In this document: positions 55,436 through 64,000 of the stretch, piece by piece
How the letters are laid out: the number at the start of each line of letters is the position of its first letter
Numbering within the stretch: position 1 is the first letter of the stretch
Source: Lineus longissimus
Lineage: Eukaryota; Nemertea; Pilidiophora; Heteronemertea; Lineidae
Length of the DNA stretch: 64,000 bases
Direction: 5' to 3'
NCBI RefSeq assembly: GCF_910592395.1
Contig: NC_088325.1
Coordinates: forward strand, 7,657,501 to 7,721,500
The notes under the pieces: generated by a model
Told to the model about the DNA's origin: nothing
Database searches by the model: none
The model's input: the letters and a program-made list of their open reading frames with translations, nothing else
Program-made: the position numbers and the translations under genes

Positions 55436-58060
55436 ATTTCTACCGGAGCGATGAAGCCTTTACGGAAATGTATTTTGGTACGAAACTTCACACATTTATA
55501 GAAAAGATCAACGAGAATGTGTTCAAATGCCCTCATAACGATGAGTTCAACGGAATTTGGTCAAAACAACCTTCGAATGGAGTTAACTTTCTTTGCGAAA
55601 TTGAAGCGACGACCTCATTATCTATCGTAATTTATGCAGATCTGAGTCCAGCTGATGGGTGATGTTCTGATTTGTGTTCAAACTATTGGAAACTTCGGAA
55701 ATTAGTTCTACTATTCTGCAGGAGTATATTATAGCCATTGATGTTGACACTAAAAGCACGAAAACTTTGTTTATTTATCAAACCGTATCGAGTGTTATCG
55801 AATCGAATGGATGTGTCGATCGTCGGATCGGATTGATATGTGGTTGTGCGTCCAATGCGATTAGGTCATTCAGTTAGTTTGAGAAAGATCATGATCATGA
55901 AGATGCGTGTTGTGTTATCATGACATAACCGGAAAAAAATTTGAAGTTATTATTAGTACTACGATTCTTACATGAGTAAAAAGTAGAAGTTTTAAGCAAC
56001 ACAATAATGTTACTCTCATAAAAATACTGTCAATTCTCCTTACCACTCACAGAAGCCAAGCCATTGCTGTCAAGTTATGCATGGGCTTAATCAATTACCT
56101 GCACTCCGTGTGGGGTGAATAACATAAACTTTTGAACAGCTGGCTGTAGGGGGATGATTGGAACAGCCGGTATACCTGCTGACCTGCTGAACCCAGGTTA
56201 ATGTTATTTTCAATCCACGATTGCAGGTCACCTGATTTTCGAGATTTCGCGGGAAATGAATTTGTAAACAAACGCATGTGTGCAGTTCAAATGTAAACAA
56301 AAATGTATTTTTGGTACTTTTGGTTGCTGGACTTGGGTTTTCCCGCAGTTAGGAGCTGGGGTCAAATTGGTGGTCTATTGTTTATGGGTGCTGTTTTAGT
56401 CAGAGGTAGCCCTTGATTATGAAGGGATTTTCAAATTAAGGTGACCATGGTCTTTTTATGTGCTCACCACAGCTTTCAATATTTGATGTATCTGAAGAGG
56501 CGCGCGGAACCTGACATGGCCTTACCAAGGAGCTGCTCACGGTGCTGAACTTCTAGCTTACCTGTCGACTAAGTGCCTTTTTGGCCGAGACATTGCTACA
56601 TGTAGGAGGAGCACGCATTTTAAATTTATAGTAGTGATAGTACAGTTGGTCCGAGCCATTTGGAATCCGACATGTGAAGGCCTATCTTGGTTCTCCTTCT
56701 TCTCCGTATAAAAAGGGGCATATTGCTGACTAAGGAACAAGGCATATTGACATTGCCTCATCATCTCTATCGGACCAATTGATATTCTTTTATATGCACG
56801 CATACATCACGCCATTGCAGGGTCCGAGTCTGTGGACAATTGGTTTGATTAATTTGTCTCTTCGATATTGCTCCTTTATTGCATTAGATTTTCATCGCAA
56901 TTCAATCTGTTCAAGATAGAGCCAATTTGAACCTGTCTGCGCCAAGGATAGATTGGTTCCAGATCGACTCACTCGGGATACGCCGTAGAGCACAATGTCA
57001 TGAAAAACGACCCTTTGTATTGTAAATTCCAATCACCTGCAGGACAGGTCAATTTCTCTCAAAAAAATTAATTTTGTTGACTCCTGTAATCTCTTCCTTA
57101 TTAAAACAAAAAGACAGTCCCAAACTGGTCATTTCTATTTATTTTGACCTCTGTTAAATCAGGATACCTCTCAGTTACAGACAGCATTTTGTATCCTTGT
57201 GCTGTACAACCCAGCCTGGACATACCACAGTTGTCCATGGAGAAGTCTAATCCTCTCTGACACTTCACCGATACAACATACTGAACTAGGGATATCTTCT
57301 GTTGCCTCCTGTAATATTTACATACCATGGCTGATTAGTTCAATCATATTTCATCCAGCTCTGCATTGGAAATTTTAGTGGTATAACGTGTTCTCTTGAC
57401 CTTCAAACAGTAGTATAAAGGCGATATTTACTACTTTACACCCTCAGTCCTATGTTATTAGGTCATCCAGCTGAGTGCCAGGCTCTTGGGCCTCTTGTTT
57501 TCTTAAATTTGAAGATAGGTGTTTGATTTACTGCATATCAAAAGAAAATCTTGAAGCAACCTCCAGTGTTAACGTGGTCAGTTCGACTATATCATTAACA
57601 AAAGTGCACCAAAAAATGTATACTACACAGAAAACCCCATGCAATCCAAAGATGTAGCCATTCACGTGTTTGACAACTGGATTACCTAATCAGGCTAGCA
57701 ACTGGCTTGATAGAACCAGGTGATGGTACACCACAAGCTGTGATGTAGAATCAGACTATTGTCCTATTTGGGAGGAAAAATATCCATTAATCCTATTGAA
57801 ATTGATGTATATGTCTGTTTTTCATTGGCATTTTCAATGTTCAGAGTGCGTTTGGATGTAACGCAGTGTCCATTAAACATTGGCATTGAGTCCTAGCATG
57901 CACTGAACATTCATATGAAGACCACTCTGTGTTCTTATCAAGTGTATGGGTTTGGGTTTGGGTTTGTTGGGCATGTTCTTATTACATTTACATTGTCGCC
58001 ACATCAGTGCCTTCCACGTGCATGTGTTGGACTGCCCACTGGATAAACTGCTTACATGTA
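55436..58060. other. Long stretch without a recognised gene
   Basis: A plus-strand open frame at about 55,436-55,660 (TKLHTFIEKINENVFKCPH within it) starts directly after element F and looks protein-like, but I do not recognise it. On the minus strand 57,168-57,308 could be a 141 bp exon (listed separately). The rest holds only short ORFs without domains. Confidence 0.4.
57168..57308 (-). other. Possible unassigned exon
   Basis: On the minus strand an open frame is bounded by TATTACAG upstream and AGAG then GTATCC downstream, 141 bp (47 codons). It reads RQQKISLVQYVVSVKCQRGL, DFSMDNCGMSRLGCTAQGY and KMLSVTE. The length is a multiple of three and the composition is protein-like, but I recognise no family. 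The two splice-site matches are short and could be chance. Confidence 0.25.
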
Positions 58061-59597
58061 AGGTAAAATGGGGTAATTGTAGCCCCTTTTTCACCTATAA
58101 CTTTTGTTAGGCAAGAGATTTCCTGGCAGATTCACTAAAACTGGCCTGCATCTTGTAGTGGCACCTCTTCCAATTTTACAGCCTGCAATTTAGGGTACTA
58201 AAACAATGCGTCTGAGAGACAATACAAGACTCGTAGTCAGGGGCTTGGGGTATTTGTAGCCCCTGACTAAAATTTAAAAGTGCATGATTTTTTATGTGTG
58301 AGGAATTTTTTCTACAGGTTTGTTTATGGTCTTTATTGGTAATGAAACTTTCAATATTATTCCAATCTAGGTTGACGATGAGATTTTGCTTTTGGTATCA
58401 AACGATATTTATTGAACATATTAAGTGATATTCGATATAATCACTTGCCAACAATTTAAACAATATCGTCGCAAATCAGACTGATTTTAAACTGGTGTAA
58501 AAACACAAAGTTTTTTTTCCCCCTCTGTTGTACATGTCTTGTCGTGCACCTTTAAAAAGCCTAACTAGAGCCTGCACCACTTAATGGTGATGCAATGTAC
58601 CATGAGAAATTCTGCCATCTAGTCAATGGTGTGGCTTTAACTATAGACACCAGTATTATAGAAAATATTAACCTCTTAAGTACTGCCGACCGACAAGTCG
58701 GTCGTTCTCAAATAAGGTTTTTTACCAGCGACCGACAAGTCGGTCGCAAAAGAATTTGTTTCTCTCGAGCCTGGTACGCTGAATTATTGCTTGTTTTACC
58801 GTGTTTGATGTTCGTTAGGGCCAGTGAGACCTTTGCCTGGATAGATGGCGCCTCGGTTCCGGGTTTTGGCGGCTGTATGCCAGCTCTATACACAGTAATA
58901 CACAGTGCAAGTCAAACCAATTTTACCACGTGGTGGAACATGCCAAAAATACCCTGGTATTCTGGGGACATTTAGCCCTGGTACTGAAGAGGTTAACATC
59001 ATTTCGAAATAATTTTAGATAAACTAGTATGGAACTTCAATTGTATCATTGTCAGTACATAAAGGGTTAACATTGTATCTTAATCAGATAGAATTATGAT
59101 CAAATAATATAATTGGGTATAAGAATATAAAAACCTAGCATTTTCAGGATTTATGACAGGATATTTTGAGCTATTTATACAAATAACCTGAACCAACGGG
59201 CTACAAATACCTTGAGGGTACCTTGGTCAGAATAGTTTCTCTGAAAAATTTACTCTTAATAATGACATCAAATGCCACTTACAACATTCTCTACACTCAA
59301 TAATGATCACCGAGTTTCAAATATATCAATGCTCGGCAAATATGGAAAATTCAGACCTGTAAAAAGATCGATCCCAACTTTTTATGTGCATGTGGCTGAT
59401 TGTTTACGTCTTATAGCCGAAGCTTTTACATAACATGATGCATAATCCAATACTATTCATGTTGTGATACTCAAGAATCACCTCTTTCATATCCATGCTT
59501 CTGTTCGCTGAATAATTCCATGCTTGCCGGAATGAGAATCAAAAATCTTGCCAGGGGCTACAATTAGACCGGGGCAACAAATACCCCATTTTAACCT
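58061..59597. mobile_element. TA-flanked 1.5 kb element, AGGTAAAATGGGGTA ends
   Basis: The left end AGGTAAAATGGGGTAATTGT and the complemented right end AGGTTAAAATGGGGTATTTG pair over about 28 bp including GCCCC, with TA on both sides (58,059-58,060 and 59,598-59,599). Extra copies of GGGCTACAAATACC-type text occur inside, near 58,248 and 59,199. No transposase is recognised. It is interrupted by piggyBac-like MITE 3. Confidence 0.75.
58672..58992. mobile_element. piggyBac-like MITE 3 (321 bp) with twin hairpins
   Basis: TTAA flanks both ends (58,668-58,671 and 58,993-58,996). The left end CCTCTTAAGTACTG and the complemented right end CCTCTTCAGTACC are inverted. Just inside the left end are two copies of CGACCGACAAGTCGGTCG (58,687 and 58,732), each a self-complementary hairpin with an AA loop. 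There is no transposase; the ORF at 58,595-58,975 crosses the TTAA boundary and is not a gene. Confidence 0.75.
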
Positions 59598-59950
59598 TAT
59601 AATGGACTGGTTTCCACTAAAAGACCGTGTACCAAAACGGTTGGTAATGTATAGAATGGATTTTGTATTCATTGCTGGACCAGTTGACTCCTTTATAGAG
59701 TGCTTTCACGACCAGGCATATTGGAGGGTAGAAAAATAATTTTTCATTGTCATAATATGCCCGACTTGACTGAATCAAATGCTGTCATGGTCATATGTGC
59801 TTGCTTTCTTTTGTCTGTTCCTCCAGCATGGCAGTTGATGACTGCACATGAAAGCACTCTACATGTATGAAAGATTTTATTCAGTACCGCATTTTCCCCT
59901 GGGAATTTATTCGTCCTATGTCATCGTCCTAATGTGGTGACTGTCAATGT

Positions 59951-60177
59951 TGTTTTTTTTGTAATTGATAATTTTATTCACCAAAAACACAACTGTTACA
60001 TGAAGTTCTACAGAATAAGAGGGCATGCAAGTACATAATATTGTTACAATATAAAACGATAGATGGTGACCTTGTTGTTCAAAACGGTTCAGGGTATAGT
60101 AAATTCCTTTTGCAGCTACAGATAACAAGGCAAAAGTGGGTCAGCGTGCAATTACTCGACGAAATGTACAGTGTATG
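59951..60177 (-). mobile_element. 3' untranslated end of the Tx1/L1-like element
   Basis: After the stop at 60,178 (minus strand), about 220 bp run to AATAAA (complement of 59,973-59,978) followed by a short A tract (complement of 59,953-59,960). This looks like the polyadenylated 3' end of the retroelement. Confidence 0.7.
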
Positions 60178-61100
60178 TTACGCTATATTTTCCAGGGCAT
60201 CTATGAGAAGGCCCCATTTCATCATGAACTTATCGTGTCTGAGATAGATCTTTTCTACTCTCGACGTGAACCGTATCATTGATAATAAGTTTCTGAAGAA
60301 TGGTTGCGATTGTCTGAGTTTACAGTGATACAAGAATTGTTTTGCAATTAAATTGATATGCTGGACCAGTTTCGATGAACGAGGATCTCCCAGAATTACT
60401 TCTCGGAGATTTGGTAGAAATTGTTCGCCATGATCCGAGAGCCACTCTGACAATCGCAACCATACTGACTTTGCGTGGGTACACTCAAAAAGGACATGTT
60501 CCAAAGTTTCCTTGTAACAGCCACAGAAGCTGCACATTCTGAATTCGCTAATGCCATATTTATGCAAGAGGACATTGGTGGGCAAAATACGATGCAGTAT
60601 TTTTAACTGGAAAAATCGCAATTTGGTCTCCCTCGTACAAATGAATGGAATTGAATAGATTGATGGACAATCAATGTCCTCTCCAAATTAGTTTTCCCAT
60701 TTGCGTTGTGATTTATCCGGACATGTTGCATACATTTTGATCACCCTTTTATAATATATTTGAGTTGGTTTAGCACAGTTTTTGATAGCAGCAATATTTA
60801 CTGGCATAAATTCGACCAGTTTACATCCGCCTTCCTTTATACGCTTTTTCCAATTCTTTGGTATGGCATCAACCAGAGCCTTGTGCTGCAGAAAATGTAC
60901 ATTACCCATAAATTCAGGTGAGAGCTTTTCCCAAGTGAGAAAGTTACCATCGTCATCTATAATTTGATTAACAAATTGTACACCACTTTCGTGCCAGCCT
61001 TTGTAAAATATACTCCTCCCATTGATTTTGATATATTTGTTATGAAATAATGGCTGCTTTAAAATGTCCTCAATATTTGAGTTGTGATCTATTTCACTAC
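60178..61100 (-). pseudogene. Tx1/L1-like retrotransposon ORF2, C-terminal part
   Basis: It continues the frame broken by the RTE insertion: QPLFHNKYIKINGRSIFYKG, GVQFVNQIIDDDGNFLTWEK, KALVDAIPKNWKKRI, then after one in-frame TAA (about 60,690) IYSIPFICTRETKLRFFQLK, ILHRILPTNVLLHKYGIS and MCSFCGCYKETLEHVLFECT, ending DALENIA. The CxxC...HxxxxC pattern is the zinc-knuckle region (zf-RVT) found at the C-terminus of L1/Tx1 and plant LINE proteins, thought to help bind nucleic acid. Apart from the single stop the frame is intact. Confidence 0.85.
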
Positions 61101-61105
61101 TGACC

Positions 61106-63201
61106 ATCATCATCATCATCGATCGACTGCGCAGCAGGCGGCCACAAGCTTCCTCCAACCAACCCTATCATGGGCCAATTCCTCAATTTGTTTTGGTTCC
61201 AGGGGTTCTATGAGAGATTTGATATACGTCAGATAAGTCATTCGCTGGCGGCCAGGGCGTCTCCTGCCATGCGTCGGTTGGTATATTGCATACAATCTAG
61301 CTGGCTCATTGCTTGGCATCCGTAAAATGTGTCCCAGGAATGTCAATTGGCGGAGGTGCACACAATGTATTAGGGGGGTGCACTTCACCAGTGAGTACAC
61401 TGTTGTATTTGATACATGGTCGGTCCGCTTGATATTTAACATGATCCTGTAGCATGATGTTGCAAACGCGTTGATGTTGTTTTCCATGTGTTTGATAATA
61501 ACCCAGGACTCACATCCGTATAACAGTACGGTGAGGCAGGTGGTAGTGAAGAGGCGCACTTTTGTACTGATCGATATGGTTTGACTTCTCCAGAGTTTCT
61601 CGAGCTTCCAGAAGGCAGACCAGGCGAGGGCTTTTCTTCTCTTCAGGTCAGCTGCACTTGAGTCCATCATGGAGCCCAGATACTTGAAGTCAGTCACATG
61701 CTATATGGGTTCTCCATATACTTTTAGTGGTGTACTTGTATCGCAGTGGCATGTCATATACTCTGTTTTTGGGATGTTTATCATCAATCCGATGTCTTTG
61801 GCACTGTCCGTCGTTCTGTCGTTCTGATGCTGTGCGTGTGGTGTTATAGACTCCAAGAGTGCGATATCATCTGCGAAGTCCAGATCATTGAGCCGCCTTG
61901 CAGGATATCGCCTAGAAGCGCGGGGATAAATTACAACACCACTGTCACCACCTAAGGTGGCCTTTTGCAGCAGGTAGTCTACCAAGATGATGAATAGGAA
62001 TTGGGCAAGAACATCACCCTGGAGCACTCCGGTCGTGACACCAAAGGTTTCCGAGATGCCACCATTGACTGTTACAGCGCTTTTGGAGTCTGTGTACAGG
62101 ACCTTTATGACGTCCACTATCTACTTCGGGATTTCATAGCTGCGCAGGATGGCAAACATTGCAGTCCTGTTGATGGAGTCAAAGGCCTTCCTAAAGTCAA
62201 TGAAAGTGACATTCAGTGGGAGTTGTTGGTCCTGGAAGCCCTCCATAATCCTTCGTAGGGTATGTGTCTGCTGGATACAGCTTCTTCCCCTCCGGTAGCA
62301 AGCCTGGTTATCTCTCAGGAGTGGATCGACTTGATCACGGATTCTATTGAAAAGAATCTTGTTGTAGACCTTGGCAGCGATGGACATGAGACTGATTCCC
62401 CTGTAGTTGGTCATCATGGATAGGTTTCCCTTCTTGGGCAGAGGAACGATGATGTTTGTAGTCCACTGTTTGGGGGGCCTGCAGAGTTGTGTACACCTCG
62501 ACACAGAACTTGTGGATGACTTCAGCCATTGGGGCTCCACCTCCTTGGAGAGCTTCTGCGGTTATGGCACAATCCAGACCTGCGGCACGGTTCTTTTTCA
62601 TCGCGGCAATGGCTTTCTCTGTCTCCCTCCGTGTTGGTGGGTCGGTGCATATTGGTAGGTCTTCATCAGCTGGGGGTGGGAGATTGTCTGATGTGTGTCC
62701 TGTGCTGTTGTTAAGCTGAAGTGCTTTCCCCATTCTTCAAGGAGCTCGTGGTCGTTTGATGGCTGTGTTCCATCAAGTTTCTTGACCTTGGTGGCCGAGT
62801 TCTGATTTTTCCCAGAGAGGGCATGGATCAACTTCCAGGTTGTACTATACTGGCCTCTCTTGTTTGCCTCCTCCAGCTCCTCTAGCTGCTTGTCCAAGGA
62901 TCTGGACTCATCAGCCTGGTAGGACGCATTCAGCTTGTCGTTAAGGAATCGCCAGGTGGCTCTGGCCTGCCGGGACTTAGATAGCATGTACCTCCTCTTG
63001 GCTTCATCTCTTTCTTGCTTCAGGTCGATGGTTTCACTTGATACCCAGCATGGCAGGTTGGTCTTCTTGCGTTTACCTACTACGCTTGTTGCGATGTCGT
63101 TTACAGCATTTTCGAACCCTTAATACCGCTCGCTGATGGGTAATGATGGGCTGATGCACTGCAGAGCTTCAAATCTGTTCGAGAGCTCAACCTGGAATTG
63201 T
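61106..63201 (-). mobile_element. RTE-like retrotransposon, 5'-truncated, inserted in the Tx1/L1-like element
   Basis: It is bounded by TGACC on both sides (61,101-61,105 and 63,202-63,206), a possible 5 bp target duplication or microhomology. The 3' end is a short ATG repeat tail (complement of 61,105-61,120) following GTCGATCG. The 5' end lies within the coding region (the endonuclease is missing). The Tx1 frame is continuous if the insert is removed. Confidence 0.85.
61116..63200 (-). pseudogene. RTE-like ORF: linker, reverse transcriptase and C-terminal domain, broken
   Basis: Minus strand, N to C: VELSNRFEALQCISPSLPIS, VGKRKKTNLPCWVSSETIDL, KLIHALSGKN and VKKLDGTQPSNDHELLEEWG (linker), RRETEKAIAAMKKNRAAGLD, TNIIVPLPKKGNLSMMTNYR, GISLMSIAAKVYNKIL, motif A VTFIDFRKAFDSINR, motif B VTTGVLQGDVLAQFLF, motif C DLDFADDIALLE, FKYLGSMMDSSAADLKRRKA, VLLYGCESWVIIKH and LTFLGHILRMPSNE. 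This is the RTE clade layout. Two opposite frameshifts (near 62,690 and 62,480) and two in-frame TAG stops (62,121-62,123 and 61,701-61,703) disable it. The final stop lies in the terminal repeat, so there is almost no 3' UTR, as usual for RTE. Confidence 0.85.
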
Positions 63202-64000
63202 TGACCAGAGACACCCAAGCACAGAAAACATCCTTCCAGAAGGGGTTAAGTTTGGATAAAAACGAGGGGTTGTTATCATTACTATACCAGATAAAGTGTC
63301 CACCATAATCCTCTAGAGTGGACACCAGTAAAGTATTCCAGGGGGTAACCTTGTCAAGCTTAATCAGCCGTTTGATCCAAGACAATTTAAGTGATTGACA
63401 AAAGAGAGTAACATTTGGAACATTGAAACCACCATTTTTATAGCTATTAAACATTGTTGTACGTTTGATTTTGTCTCTCTTGTTTGCCCAGACGAATTCA
63501 AAAATTCGCTTTTGGAGAGCGTCAAGAATATGTCTTGGTGGGTTAGGTAGAGCCATGAAAAGGTGTACCAGTTTAGACAAAGCAAGGGATTTGACAATGA
63601 CGATGCGACCAAATACTGTCAAGTTCCTAGCCGTCCAGGCATTTAAGGTAGCCTGGAAGTCTTTAAGCTTTGTGCGATAATTCGTTTCCGTGTAATCATT
63701 GCTATCCAGGTCGAATTTGATCCCCAAGCTTCTAAATGAGCCACGTGTTTGCCATTGAAGAGGCAAATCCGGACGGTAGATAACATCATCATTCGATCCT
63801 ATTCGAACCACAACTGTTTTATCATAATTAAGATGCAGACCTGAGCAGTCTGCAAATGCCTCTAAAATATGGAGGACAGTGCAGAAAGTCTTTTGATCGT
63901 TTTCAAGGAATAAATCAGTGTCATCCGCATATTGACTGATGAGAAATTCAGAACTGTCAATATTGATACCTTTAACATCCGAGTGTTCGACGAGGGCAGC
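63202..64000 (-). CDS. Tx1/L1-like retrotransposon ORF2, reverse transcriptase part (runs off the window)
   Basis: The minus-strand frame is open from the window end. It begins ALVEHSDVKGINIDSSEFLI then SQYADDTDLFLEND (motif C, with the catalytic DD), LHLNYDKTVVVRIGS, SFRSLGIKFDLDSNDYTETN, LTVFGRIVIVKSLALSKLVH, LPNPPRHILDALQKRIFEFV, WANKRDKIKR and LFCQSLKLSWIKRL. SLGI, GRI-I-KSLALSKL, F-FVW and KRDKIKR are classic L1/Tx1 thumb-region motifs. The frame is interrupted at 63,202 by the RTE element and resumes, in phase, at 61,100. The endonuclease and the 5' RT motifs lie beyond the window. Confidence 0.9.

Noticed and set aside
55436-55660. Protein-like open frame directly after element F
   Set aside because: No recognised domain and no convincing splice acceptor; not called as a gene.
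57168-57308. Assigning the possible minus-strand exon to a named gene such as RIC1
   Set aside because: The residues do not match that protein as I remember it, so no name is given.

Overview
This window is a eukaryotic, gene-poor, AT-rich and extremely repeat-dense stretch, best explained as a marine invertebrate genome. The only confident host gene is two spliced exons of the N-terminal acetyltransferase NAA50. Around it lie Penelope-like, L2/CR1-like, Tx1/L1-like and RTE-like retroelements, a degraded copy of a large intronless gene family that I associate with cnidarian, echinoderm and hemichordate genomes, and many short non-autonomous DNA elements. The phylum cannot be fixed from the sequence. 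An echinoderm, hemichordate or similar animal is my guess, made from memory of the repeat types.

Layout. 1-4.8 kb: a long foldback/palindromic element with ~90 bp terminal inverted repeats. 6.4-10.6 kb: five copies of a ~450 bp inverted-repeat element, two pairs in tandem. 11.9-20.5 kb: several copies of a dispersed element built of a CGT-rich 5' end, ~300 bp tandem core units and a 3' hairpin (called here the GCTCACC/hairpin family), one of them interrupted by a piggyBac-like MITE at TTAA. 20.7-24.2 kb: a broken multi-domain gene of the family with DTDV and GCDT motifs and a C-terminal Cys cluster. 25.4-33.4 kb: a decayed Penelope-like element (GIY-YIG type) carrying a 5'-truncated L2/CR1-like element inside it. 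33.4-41.5 kb: more hairpin-family copies, two TA-flanked MITEs and the two NAA50 exons (35,443-35,579 and 41,415-41,537, plus strand). 42.5-49.4 kb: an inverted-repeat element, a possible MADF first exon, a Tc1-type MITE, a mariner-type transposase remnant and a MULE-like foldback element with a 9 bp target duplication. 50-55.4 kb: more hairpin-family copies and a second piggyBac-like MITE. 58-59.6 kb: a TA-flanked inverted-repeat element with a third piggyBac-like MITE inside it. 60-64 kb: a Tx1/L1-like element, minus strand and running off the window, split by a 5'-truncated RTE element.

How it fits together: almost everything is mobile DNA, much of it nested, and the nesting gives relative ages (RTE younger than its Tx1 host; L2 younger than its Penelope host; piggyBac-like MITEs younger than the repeats they interrupt). 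The most unusual signal is the GCTCACC/hairpin family. It has conserved 5' T-run ends, short inverted repeats inside both ends, a CGT microsatellite, amplified core units and a 3' stem-loop with paired compensatory changes between subfamilies. That layout matches non-autonomous Helentron-type (HINE) elements. One copy ends about 27 bp before the splice acceptor of an NAA50 exon. No rRNA, tRNA, CRISPR array or prokaryotic signal was seen.
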